Assembly (NCBI GenBank): GCA_964563105.1
Contig: CAZLXM010000005.1
Span: 1-64,000, forward strand
Origin: CAYVTV01 sp964563105
Lineage (GTDB): Bacteria > Bacteroidota > Bacteroidia > Bacteroidales > GCA-2748055
Length of the DNA stretch: 64,000 bases
Direction: 5' to 3'
The position numbers and the translations under genes are program-made. Below, in pieces: positions 9,147 to 17,669 of the stretch. Each line of letters begins with the position of its first letter. The stretch's first letter is position 1. A model generated the notes under the pieces. The model was given only the letters and a program-made list of their open reading frames with translations, searched no databases and was not told the DNA's origin.

Positions 9147-10184
9147 TTAAGGCCTTCCGAAAGTATCAAGATGAAGTATGGCAGCTAATGTCAATTTAAC
9201 GGTTAAAGCTGCATTGTCCACATCAGTTCTGTCGGGGGTATCCGTTTCCAGATGATAGTTTGGATCAGCATAAGGGTAAGAGCCTATATTAAGCACTGCC
9301 CAGGGGAACCCTGCTTTTATAAACGATCCGTCATCATCGCCAGGCCGGGAACTCTGATATTTTGACTGATCAAGTCCTAACGAATGCCGCTCATTCAAAT
9401 GAGCCATAAGATCAGCAAGCCGTTCGCCTTCCGGAGTGGTAAAACGTGTAACATTAGTCATCTTCCCGGCCTGCCCGGGAGATTTAACCCCAATCCCATC
9501 CAGATTTATAAGGGCGAAAACGTCTTTTTTTGATTCTTTGATTGTATTTGCAGCAGTTATACTCGTCCATGGTGTATGTTCTTCATTACAAAATATAAAT
9601 TGTATGGTATGTTCGGGCTTATAGTTTTTCAATATTATTGCAAGTTCTAATGCACCACATGTACCTACTGCATTATCGTTGGCCCCGGGTGAAAATATCC
9701 AGCTCTGGGAATCTTTATGGGCAATAATAATGATAATATCGTCAGGATATTTTTTGCCACGTTTTTCTGCAATAATATTACGTGCCGTATACCATGGTGC
9801 ATCTTCAGGAGGGGGAGCGTATTGATGGGAAGGATGTTTTGAATAGTCCCTTCCGAATGCCCTTACCTTTGTTTCATCAGTCCGGGGTCTATAACCGTTT
9901 TTTTTAAGCTGACGGATAATCCAGGCATCTGCTTCTTCAAGAGTAGAAAGTTTATGGCCCGGTAATGACCAGTTTAAAACCCGCCTGGGTAAAGGATCTT
10001 TCGAAAGATAAAAGACCCCTGCGCGAATTCTGTCTTTGTTAACTCTGTTTGATATAAAATTAAATAAAGATTCATATTCCTTTTCCCTGGCGTCGGCCGG
10101 GCTTTGCTGTGCATAGCCGGTATTAGCAGACACTAAAAATATAACTATGATGAAAGTTGAAAAAATGAAGTGCATTCTTTTCAT
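9147..10184 (-). CDS. Secreted M28 family zinc aminopeptidase
   Basis: This is a 345-aa exported metallopeptidase. A signal peptide (about residues 1-25, ending GYAQ) is followed by a Peptidase_M28 fold that fits the co-catalytic two-zinc scheme: His156 and Asp158 in AHKDS, Asp170 in GANDN, Glu201/Glu202 in CNEEH, Asp229 in NLDG and His311 in YHLETD. The family removes N-terminal residues from peptides in the periplasm or outside the cell. It lies alone between the receptor locus and fhs, facing away from both neighbours on the plus strand, and need not belong to either. Its start is ATG 10184, followed by the basic MKRMH. Confidence 0.9.
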   Translation of the reverse strand: MKRMHFIFSTFIIVIFLVSANTGYAQQSPADAREKEYESLFNFISNRVNKDRIRAGVFYLSKDPLPRRVLNWSLPGHKLSTLEEADAWIIRQLKKNGYRPRTDETKVRAFGRDYSKHPSHQYAPPPEDAPWYTARNIIAEKRGKKYPDDIIIIIAHKDSQSWIFSPGANDNAVGTCGALELAIILKNYKPEHTIQFIFCNEEHTPWTSITAANTIKESKKDVFALINLDGIGVKSPGQAGKMTNVTRFTTPEGERLADLMAHLNERHSLGLDQSKYQSSRPGDDDGSFIKAGFPWAVLNIGSYPYADPNYHLETDTPDRTDVDNAALTVKLTLAAILHLDTFGRP

Positions 10185-10224
10185 ATCTAATAAATTTAAT
10201 TCATCTATGATTATTTTACCGGTA

Positions 10225-10264
10225 TTAAAATTAATTTAAATACTGTAATTTAAAATTAATTTAA
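10225..10264. repeat. 15-base direct repeat upstream of the M28 peptidase gene
   Basis: TTAAAATTAATTTAA occurs exactly at 10225-10239 and again at 10250-10264, 25 bases apart, in the 176-base gap between fhs and the peptidase. It lies 41-80 bases before the peptidase start, where a promoter should be. It could be a regulator site or only AT-rich drift. Confidence 0.5.
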
Positions 10265-10360
10265 TCATAAAATTAAAAAAACTTAACTCCTGCCTGAAAG
10301 ATTTCTGTACGTAAAGAAGTTTTATTTAAATGAGGAAAAATATGATTAATAAATATATTT

Positions 10361-12031
10361 TCAAAAAAGTCCGGTAATGATCCCGTTTTCATCAATATCC
10401 ATATTTTCAGCGGCAGGATTTGCCGGTAACCCTGGCATACGCATAATGGTCCCTGCAATAGCTACAATAAATCCTGCACCTAAAGCAAGCTCAATTTCCC
10501 TTATTGTTAAAACAAAATCTTTGGGGCGACCTTTTAACTGTTCATTATCTGAAAGAGAATATTGAGTCTTGGCAATACATACTGCCAGATTTTTAAGTCC
10601 CAGTTCATCAATCTTTTTAAGTTGTTTTATTGCAGATTTACTAAAGTCAACACGTTCTGCACCATACATTTTTGAAGCAATGGTTTCTATTTTTCTTTCC
10701 ATAGGCCAGTCAAGATCATAGAGATTATTCAATTGGCCACGGTTGTTTTCAGTTTCCCTGATAACGAGATCAGCCAGTTCGAGAGCTCCTTCTCCGCCTC
10801 TTAACCAGGAATCATTTAAAGCTACTGCTACATTTTGTGACTTACCATATTCTTTGATAAGATTAATTTCAGCTTCACTATCTGTATTGAATTTATTAAT
10901 GGCAATAACCGGATTAAAACCATAATGCCTGATGTTTTCAATATGTTTATCCAGATTTTCAAATCCTTTTTTCAGAGCTTCGGTATTTTCCTCATTGATT
11001 TCACTTAACTTTTGTCCTCCGTGATATTTTAATGCACGAATAGTTGCAACAAGAACTACTCCATGAGTTTTAAGGTTCCCATTCCGGCATTTAATATTGA
11101 AAAATTTCTCCAATCCCAGCTCAGTGGCAAAACCTGCTTCAGTAATCACATAATCACTATAAGTCAGCCCCATTTTTGTAGCGATAAGTGAATTTGTACC
11201 CTGGGCAATATTTGCAAAAGGCCCGCCATGAATGATAGCCGGAGTACCTTCAAGGGTCTGTACAAGATTGGGCTTAATTGCATCCCTGAGTAGAACAGTC
11301 ATTGCTCCATTTGCTTTCAGATCACGGGCAAAAATTGGCTCTCCTGAATAAGTATAACCAACAAAAATATTACCCAGTTTTTCTTTAAGGTCAGTCAGGC
11401 TTTTTGATAAACACAGAGTAGCCATAACTTCAGATGCAACAGCAATATCAAATCCCGATTCACGTGGTATTCCATGTGTAGTACCGCCCAATCCGGTTAT
11501 AATATGCCTCAGGGACCTTTCATTTATATCCATTACACGCTTCCAGGTGATAGTCCGGGGATCTATCCCTAAATTTTTCTTTTTATTTTGAATATTATTA
11601 TCGATTAAGGCTGAAAGCAGATTGTGCGCTTTTTCAACAGCAGCAATATCACCGGTAAAATGAAGATTAATATCCTCCATAGGTATTACCTGGGCATATC
11701 CCCCTCCGGCAGCGCCTCCCTTAATTCCAAAAACAGGACCTAATGAAGGTTCCCTGATAACTACAGTTGCTTTTTTTCCAATACGATTAAGTGCCTGTGC
11801 CAAACCTATGGAAGTTGTAGTCTTACCTTCACCGGCAGGAGTTGGTGTTATAGCAGTAACCAATATAAGCTTATTGTGTTTTATTTTTTCTTCATCAATT
11901 AAATGTAAAGGAATTTTAGCCTTATATCTTCCATATACTTCTAAATCTTCAGGGTTTATTCCAAGAATTTCGGCGATTTTACCAATTGGTTTAATTTGTG
12001 CCTCACGGGCAATCTCAATACTTGTTTTCAT
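10361..12031 (-). CDS. fhs: Formate--tetrahydrofolate ligase
   Basis: This cytosolic enzyme joins formate and tetrahydrofolate with ATP to give 10-formyl-THF. At 556 aa it matches the usual length. The ATP loop TPTPAGEGKTT is at residues ~62-72, and the family signature REPSLGPVFGIKGGAAGGG follows near residue 94. The C-terminal part (MRMPGLPANPAAENMDID) is also typical. It is transcribed divergently from the UroD-like methyltransferase across a 290-base shared promoter region. Together with FolD (61621-62472) it would link formate to methylene-THF. No other one-carbon gene adjoins it. Confidence 0.97.
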   Translation of the reverse strand: MKTSIEIAREAQIKPIGKIAEILGINPEDLEVYGRYKAKIPLHLIDEEKIKHNKLILVTAITPTPAGEGKTTTSIGLAQALNRIGKKATVVIREPSLGPVFGIKGGAAGGGYAQVIPMEDINLHFTGDIAAVEKAHNLLSALIDNNIQNKKKNLGIDPRTITWKRVMDINERSLRHIITGLGGTTHGIPRESGFDIAVASEVMATLCLSKSLTDLKEKLGNIFVGYTYSGEPIFARDLKANGAMTVLLRDAIKPNLVQTLEGTPAIIHGGPFANIAQGTNSLIATKMGLTYSDYVITEAGFATELGLEKFFNIKCRNGNLKTHGVVLVATIRALKYHGGQKLSEINEENTEALKKGFENLDKHIENIRHYGFNPVIAINKFNTDSEAEINLIKEYGKSQNVAVALNDSWLRGGEGALELADLVIRETENNRGQLNNLYDLDWPMERKIETIASKMYGAERVDFSKSAIKQLKKIDELGLKNLAVCIAKTQYSLSDNEQLKGRPKDFVLTIREIELALGAGFIVAIAGTIMRMPGLPANPAAENMDIDENGIITGLF

Positions 12032-12321
12032 GTTTTATTGGATATTTAGATAGTCATTTATTGAACAGTAAAAAAAATATGCAGGATTACTATTTATATT
12101 TTTAGTTCCTGCAAAGTGTTTTAAAGATATTTATTTTTATAAATATAATAAAAAGTTTTTAAACAAGTTCCATGATAATTCATGGTATTACTAACTGACC
12201 TTGAAACCTGCGGAACTTTATATACTATAATTTTATTTTAAACTTGTCTGGAAGTTTAAATTCCTGTAAATTGAGACCTTATTCTGTAATATATGAATAT
12301 CTATAAAGAAATTTTTAAATT
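12032..12321. promoter_or_regulatory. Divergent control region between fhs and the UroD-like gene, with nested inverted repeats
   Basis: This 290-base gap must hold the promoters of two divergent genes. It contains a perfect inverted repeat CCATGA-TAAT-TCATGG at 12170-12185 and an enclosing pair AAGTTCC (12165-12171) / GGAACTT (12212-12218). A further pair is ACAAGTT (12163-12169) / AACTTGT (12241-12247). No exact TAnnTTTG -7 box was found. The repeats look like an operator or a structured leader of the plus-strand gene; they do not match a riboswitch I recognise. Confidence 0.45.
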
Positions 12322-13467
12322 ATGGATTTAACTCCAAAACAAAGAATAAATTATGCAATGAACCTGCAGAAACCTGACAGAGTGCCACTAATGTGTCAGT
12401 TCAGTATTGGTAGTATGATGCAACAACTATTGCCCGATCCTGCTGAATTCTGGTATGATCAGGAACTATTTGCCAACGGACTAATTTCTTTATGTGAAAA
12501 ATTCCGGTTTGATGGAATACTTGTCAGCTTGCACGGCCATTCTGATGATTGGAAAAAATCAATGATCTCCAAAGAAACACTGACCGATGGTATGGTCAAA
12601 CTTACATTCAATAACAGAACAGAACTTCATTCTGTCAGTGATCTTCCCATGATTACATTTAATGAAAAACAAATCCCAAAAGATATTGATGATATTGATG
12701 TAGAGAAAGATATTCCATCTGTTATTGATTATATTCCTGTATCGGCGAATCTTCACTTTAAACTTGATCCATTTAATTTGTACGGTATATTCGATTATAT
12801 ATATCAAAAAACTGGAGAGAAATATTCTATTCATGGGGAAGTCACATCTCCATTTGATTATTTCCTTGACCTGCTGGGCTATGAAAATGGATTAGTTTCA
12901 CTTATAATGGCCCCGGAAAAATGTAAAACTATTCTGGATAAATTTTCCACCGGGATACAAAAGATTGCAGAAAGGATGTGTGAAAAACATATTGATGCTA
13001 TCAAGATTTCCTCACCTTTTGCCGGAATGGGTTTTATTTCTCAGGATCAATACCGGGAATTTGTATTACCCTATGAAAAAAAGATTATTAATGCAATACG
13101 TAAAAAAGGGAAACATGCATACATACACACTTGTGGCTCTATAGACGACAGGCTTGAATTAATGCTTGAGAGTAATATTACAGGATTGGAATGCCTGGAT
13201 CCTCCGCCTATCGGCAATGTTGATCTTGAGGAAGCTTTTGAACGTATCGGAAATAATGTGTTCATTAAAGGGAATATTGATTCTGTTAATTCTCTGCTCT
13301 ATGCAGACGATGAGAAAGCAGAGAATGATGTAATAAAAATAATTCAGATTGGAAAAAATAAAGGTAAAGGATTTATACTCAGTACAGCCTGTTCTGTTGC
13401 GCCAATGGTCCCGACAAACCGTTTGATGATGCTTTCCCGGCTGATTGAGGAATACGGTTGCTATTAG
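12322..13467 (+). CDS. Uroporphyrinogen decarboxylase-family protein, probable zinc-dependent methyltransferase (MtaA/CmuA type)
   Basis: This 381-aa TIM-barrel protein of the URO-D superfamily opens with the family start (LTPKQRINYAMNLQKPDRVP). It carries His269-x-Cys271 and, 86 residues later, Cys357 in STACS. That H-x-C-x(n)-C set is the zinc site of the cobamide methyltransferases MtaA/CmuA and is not a feature of the true decarboxylase HemE. Known relatives move methyl groups between a corrinoid protein and coenzyme M or folate. No corrinoid-binding partner is encoded nearby. It is divergent from fhs and stands first in a run with a propeller protein and a rhamnosidase, so a role in handling methyl groups from O-methylated sugars is my inference. 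Heme synthesis is unlikely. Confidence 0.8.
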   Translation: MDLTPKQRINYAMNLQKPDRVPLMCQFSIGSMMQQLLPDPAEFWYDQELFANGLISLCEKFRFDGILVSLHGHSDDWKKSMISKETLTDGMVKLTFNNRTELHSVSDLPMITFNEKQIPKDIDDIDVEKDIPSVIDYIPVSANLHFKLDPFNLYGIFDYIYQKTGEKYSIHGEVTSPFDYFLDLLGYENGLVSLIMAPEKCKTILDKFSTGIQKIAERMCEKHIDAIKISSPFAGMGFISQDQYREFVLPYEKKIINAIRKKGKHAYIHTCGSIDDRLELMLESNITGLECLDPPPIGNVDLEEAFERIGNNVFIKGNIDSVNSLLYADDEKAENDVIKIIQIGKNKGKGFILSTACSVAPMVPTNRLMMLSRLIEEYGCY

Positions 13468-13483
13468 ATATAAATGAAAAATT

Positions 13484-14503
13484 ATGAAAAAAATCATTCA
13501 ATATTCTATTATCAGGGGAATGATATTTTTACTTTATCTTCCTCAGATTGCTGTGGCACAAATTAATCTTTCAGATGTAAAGCTAAAAAAGATATGGAGT
13601 AATGAGTATCATAACGCCTTTACTTCATTGCTGTTTTTTAAGGGCAGCTTCTATTGTTCGTTTCGGCAGGGAAGTGATCATGCGGGAGGGAAGGATGGTA
13701 TGGTACGGGTCATCAGATCAAAGAATGGCCTGAAATGGGAAACCGTTTGTGTTTTAGAGAAAGAAGGTACAGACCTTCGTGATCCGAAATTATCTGTTAC
13801 ACCTGAAGGAAATATTATGGTAATTATGGGAGGGTCTGTTTATAAAAATCGTGAATTACAGAGTATGGCGTCCCATGTAAGTTTTTCAGACCCTGGAGGC
13901 ATGAAATTCAGTCCTCCCCGGCCGATAAATCTTGCCGGTAATATACATTCGGATAAAAACTGGTTATGGAGGGTAACATGGCACAGGGAAACCGGATATG
14001 GCGTGGTCTACAGCCTGCCTTATAATTTGTTGTTAGTCAAAACAAAGGATGGGGTAAACTATGAGATAATTAAAGAGTTTGATGAACTAAGCGGGAACCC
14101 TAATGAAACAACAATCAGAGTAATGAATGATGGAGAGATGATAATGATGGTTCGCAGGCAGGGTGGAAATGGTTATTGGGCTAAAAGCAGGCCACCTTAT
14201 ACTGAATGGACTTTTACAGATGCAGGAATTCGTTTTGGCGGGCCGGATTTTGACATATTAAATGAAAATCTTTTTGTTGCCGGCACAAGAGTATATGAAA
14301 CACCACCTTATTATACCGGCTTGTTCCTTGTTAACAGAGAAGGACAGTTTAGGGAGATACTTAAACTTCCATCGGGTGGTGACAACAGTTATCCGGGCTT
14401 TGTTATAAGGAAAAGGAAATTGTATATATCATATTATTCATCACATGAAGGTAAAGCCTCTGTTTATTTTGCCGAAATTCCGCTTAGATTAATTAATGAT
14501 TAA
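13484..14503 (+). CDS. Secreted sialidase-fold (BNR) beta-propeller protein, substrate unknown
   Basis: This 339-aa exported protein starts 16 bases after the UroD-like gene. A signal peptide ends near AVAQ (residue 26). The rest is repeated beta-blades with an Asp-box-like element (SKNGLKW, about residues 79-85) and charged motifs placed as in sialidase-like propellers: CSFRQGSDH near 58, DLRDPKL near 97 and a C-terminal YISYYSSHEGKASVYFA. Similar proteins in Bacteroidota and Planctomycetes are usually labelled exo-alpha-sialidase, but I cannot identify the full Arg triad plus Tyr/Glu pair of true sialidases. Position before the GH78 rhamnosidase suggests a glycan-cleaving or lyase role on the same polymer. 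Function is unproven. Confidence 0.65.
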   Translation: MKKIIQYSIIRGMIFLLYLPQIAVAQINLSDVKLKKIWSNEYHNAFTSLLFFKGSFYCSFRQGSDHAGGKDGMVRVIRSKNGLKWETVCVLEKEGTDLRDPKLSVTPEGNIMVIMGGSVYKNRELQSMASHVSFSDPGGMKFSPPRPINLAGNIHSDKNWLWRVTWHRETGYGVVYSLPYNLLLVKTKDGVNYEIIKEFDELSGNPNETTIRVMNDGEMIMMVRRQGGNGYWAKSRPPYTEWTFTDAGIRFGGPDFDILNENLFVAGTRVYETPPYYTGLFLVNREGQFREILKLPSGGDNSYPGFVIRKRKLYISYYSSHEGKASVYFAEIPLRLIND

Positions 14504-14518
14504 TTGTAATTATAAGGG

Positions 14519-14536
14519 AAAATATGGTCATATTTT
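14519..14536. repeat. Near-perfect palindrome after the propeller gene
   Basis: AAAATATG and CATATTTT are perfect arms separated by two bases, 15 bases after the propeller stop, followed by a short T-run. The small centre favours a protein-binding site over a hairpin, though a weak terminator is possible. Confidence 0.4.
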
Positions 14537-14672
14537 TAAATGTAAGGTCTGAAAAGCTGTTTTAAAATTATTGTCCATAAATCAAAGAGATTATTTCCCT
14601 GCTTGAAATTTATATTTTCATCCTTGAAAATCTGTAAATTATGCTCAAATAATAAAGTCATATTTTATTGCC

Positions 14673-17477
14673 ATGAAAAAAAATTTTAAACTTTTTACAC
14701 ATAGTAGCATATACTGCCTGGCTATAATCTTTATTCTGTTTATTTCAGCTTGTTCTACAAATGAAATAATAATTGTAAATGATTTAATGACTGAATATCT
14801 CAGTGATCCTTTAGGTGTGGATATTCCTAATCCTCGTTTTACATGGAAATTGAGTTCAGGTTCCAGAGGTATCAGTCAGGAGGCTTATCAGGTTACCGTC
14901 AGTTCTTCAAAAAAGAACCTTAAAAAAAATCAGGCTGATATTTGGGATTCTGGCAGGATACTTTCTGATAGAAGCGTGAATATTGAATACGAAGGAGTTC
15001 CGCTTGAAAGTAATCGTGTATATTATTGGAGAATATGTATATGGACTAATACAGCTAAAAAGATTTACAGTAAACCGGCAATTTTCCATACAGGAATTCT
15101 GGATGAATCAGAATGGGAAGCAAAATGGATCACAACAAAAGAAAAAATCAGACATGAAAGTCCTTTATTAAGGAAAGAATTTATTTTAAACAAGAAAGTG
15201 GAACAGGCTATTGCTTTTGTGACAGCCCGCGGTTTTTATGAATTTTACATAAATGGTAAAAAAGTAGGGGATGAAGTGCTTGCGCCTTCTATTACAGATT
15301 ACAGGAAAACGATTTTATACTCAACTTTTGATGTAACTTCATTACTTAAGAAAGGAAATAATGTAGCAGGAGCTATGCTTGCTAATGGGGCATATAATCT
15401 ATTAAAAGAAGAAGGAAGATGGACTTGGGGTAATAAAGATCTTGTTTTAGGGAATCCTTGTTTTTTTATGCAACTAATGATAAGTTATACCGATGGAACC
15501 CACACTGTGCTTACTACGGATAATACATGGAAATATGCAGCAGGTCCTGTTTTGTTCAATCATCTTTTTGGAGGTGAAGACTATGATGCCCGAAAAGAAA
15601 TAGAGAATTGGTGTACAACAGGTTTCAATGATACTGGTTGGGAACAAACAGTAATTAACAATGAAGCTGTCGGGAAACTTAAATCACAAATGATGCCCCC
15701 TCTTAAGATAACACAAACCATTACTCCAATAAAACGGATAAATCCCGAACCCGGAGTTTATCTCTTTGATTTGGGCCAGAATATTGCCGGCTGGTGGAGG
15801 ATTGAAGTAAAAGGCTCAGAAGGGCAAACTATCAGGGTTCGTGTAAATGAGACATTAAATGATTCCCTGTTTCCTAAAGAACTTGAAAATGGTGACAAAC
15901 TCAGCACAAAATTTAGATATCATAACCAGACCTGGACTGATTATACTATTAAAGGCAATAAAACCGAGGTCTATGAACCACGTTTCTTTTACACAGGATT
16001 TCGGTATATGGAATTAACCACCAGTGACAATAAAAATCTTCTTAAACTTAAAGTGGAAGGGAGAGTTGTACGAACAGCACTTGAAAGAAACGGAACATTT
16101 TTTTCATCTGATACGCTTTTAAATAAAATTCACGATGCCTCCCTTTGGTCACAAATGGGTAATTGTCACAGCTATCCTACCGATTGTCCGCACCGGGAAA
16201 AGGGAGGTTATAATGGTGATGGGCAGGTTATTGCAGAAACCTCTATACATGATTTTCATATTGTTACTTTGTACACAAAATGGCTAAACGATATGAGAGA
16301 TGCTCAGGAAGAAAACGGCAGAATACCAAATACTTCTCCTACCCTGGTAGGAGGCATGGGCGGAGGAGTAGCATGGGGGAGTGCTTATATTCTTATCCCA
16401 TGGTGGATGAATCATTATTATGAAGACATCCGTATTTTAAAGGAGCATTATCCGACCATGAAAAAGTATCTAATGTATTTAAAGGAATTAGGAACTCAGG
16501 ACGAAAATCCGGAAGAGCCATATATAATAAATAACTTTCTTACATACTGGTACTCTCTGGGAGAATGGTGTGCACCTGGTCAGAGAGATTGTCCGAATCA
16601 TCCGGTGGTAAACACTTTTTACTACTATTATAACAGCCTGTTAATGTCAAAAACAGCAGGATTACTAGGCCATACTGAAGATGCATCATATTTTGCCGCC
16701 TTATCTGATACAATAAAAACAGAGTTTAATAAAAAGTTTTTTAATCCGGAAACATCCTTGTATGGTACTGATGAAACTTATCAGACCTACCAGTTACTTG
16801 CACTTGTTGGTGATCTTGTTCCGGAAACTTATCGTGATAAGGTTTTTAAGACTATTGTTGATGATATCAGGAATAGAAATAATCATCTTAATACCGGGAT
16901 TATTGGCACAAAATATCTTTGGCCAACACTTGTTAAGAGTGGAGAAACTGATCTTGCTTTCAAAGTGGTCACTCAGACAAGCTATCCGGGATATGGATAC
17001 TGGCTTTCCAATAATTCAACCACATTACTGGAAGAATGGGGCGGGGCAAATTCACAAAACCATCAGATGTTTGGTTCTGTAGTTGAATATTTTTATAAAT
17101 ATCTGGCAGGGATACAGTCACCTGTGGATGGGAAAACTACAAAAGGATATAAAAATATTCACATAGAGCCTTATGTTCCTTCAGATTTACGGTCAGTAAG
17201 TTCTTCCCTGGAAACTATTGCAGGCTTTGTAAATTCCATATGGGATAAAAATGATGGTTCCTTCACACACCGGGTAGAAATACCTTCAAATTCATCTGCA
17301 ACAGTTGTATTACCCTTATTTAAAATTGCAAATCCAACAGTATGGGAAGGAAATTCAAAAATTTGGGAAAATAACAGTTTTGTTTCAGGCACTCCCGGAA
17401 TTATCAATGCTGAAAGAGAAGGAAACCGGATAATTGTAAATATTCATTCAGGAAAATATTATTTTATTGTAAAATAA
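14673..17477 (+). CDS. GH78 alpha-L-rhamnosidase lipoprotein
   Basis: This 934-aa inverting glycosidase removes terminal alpha-L-rhamnose. A lipoprotein signal has lipobox ISAC with Cys27 as anchor, so it sits at a membrane surface. Then come an N-terminal fibronectin-like domain (about 35-150), beta-sandwich domains typical of bacterial rhamnosidases (about 170-450), the alpha6/alpha6 catalytic barrel (about 470-830) and a C-terminal beta-sandwich. The general acid is predicted as Glu509 in DCPHRE, by match to the D-C-P-x-R-E motif of GH78; the general base is predicted as Glu787 in TTLLEEW. It follows the propeller gene by 169 bases and precedes the DUF6807 gene, defining the cluster as rhamnoglycan catabolism. 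Confidence 0.93.
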   Translation: MKKNFKLFTHSSIYCLAIIFILFISACSTNEIIIVNDLMTEYLSDPLGVDIPNPRFTWKLSSGSRGISQEAYQVTVSSSKKNLKKNQADIWDSGRILSDRSVNIEYEGVPLESNRVYYWRICIWTNTAKKIYSKPAIFHTGILDESEWEAKWITTKEKIRHESPLLRKEFILNKKVEQAIAFVTARGFYEFYINGKKVGDEVLAPSITDYRKTILYSTFDVTSLLKKGNNVAGAMLANGAYNLLKEEGRWTWGNKDLVLGNPCFFMQLMISYTDGTHTVLTTDNTWKYAAGPVLFNHLFGGEDYDARKEIENWCTTGFNDTGWEQTVINNEAVGKLKSQMMPPLKITQTITPIKRINPEPGVYLFDLGQNIAGWWRIEVKGSEGQTIRVRVNETLNDSLFPKELENGDKLSTKFRYHNQTWTDYTIKGNKTEVYEPRFFYTGFRYMELTTSDNKNLLKLKVEGRVVRTALERNGTFFSSDTLLNKIHDASLWSQMGNCHSYPTDCPHREKGGYNGDGQVIAETSIHDFHIVTLYTKWLNDMRDAQEENGRIPNTSPTLVGGMGGGVAWGSAYILIPWWMNHYYEDIRILKEHYPTMKKYLMYLKELGTQDENPEEPYIINNFLTYWYSLGEWCAPGQRDCPNHPVVNTFYYYYNSLLMSKTAGLLGHTEDASYFAALSDTIKTEFNKKFFNPETSLYGTDETYQTYQLLALVGDLVPETYRDKVFKTIVDDIRNRNNHLNTGIIGTKYLWPTLVKSGETDLAFKVVTQTSYPGYGYWLSNNSTTLLEEWGGANSQNHQMFGSVVEYFYKYLAGIQSPVDGKTTKGYKNIHIEPYVPSDLRSVSSSLETIAGFVNSIWDKNDGSFTHRVEIPSNSSATVVLPLFKIANPTVWEGNSKIWENNSFVSGTPGIINAEREGNRIIVNIHSGKYYFIVK

Positions 17478-17623
17478 AACATCAAAATATTGAGCATAAA
17501 CTAATTGCTTGTGAAATGAAAGCTCATCCAATAGTGACAAATGATTTACAGGGAATTATTTTTTAAATGACTTTAACTGTTGAAATACAAAAACAAGGGC
17601 AGGATTTTGTATTATGAAAAAAC

Positions 17624-17648
17624 TTAACTTAATTTGAATATAAGTTAA
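17624..17648. repeat. 8-base inverted repeat upstream of the DUF6807 gene
   Basis: TTAACTTA (17624-17631) and TAAGTTAA (17641-17648) are perfect arms around a 9-base spacer, ending 21 bases before the ATG at 17670. There is no GC pair core, so an operator is more likely than a terminator. Confidence 0.4.
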
Positions 17649-17669
17649 ACAATAAAAATTATTTTTTAA

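Noticed and set aside
11808..12053. Plus-strand open frame at the 5' end of fhs
   Set aside because: Antisense of the conserved ATP-binding region of Fhs.
12032..12321. Cobalamin or SAM riboswitch before the UroD-like gene
   Set aside because: I looked for the B12 box and SAM-type core helices because of the gene family and found neither; only generic inverted repeats are supported.
12559..12834. Open frame on the minus strand inside the UroD-like gene
   Set aside because: Opposite-strand shadow of a well-supported gene, with no family features.
12322..13467. Heme-pathway uroporphyrinogen decarboxylase (hemE)
   Set aside because: The zinc motif H-x-C-x(n)-C and the gene context favour the methyltransferase branch of the family.
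13484..14503. True GH33 sialidase
   Set aside because: The fold fits but the complete catalytic residue set was not recognised; the name was kept general.
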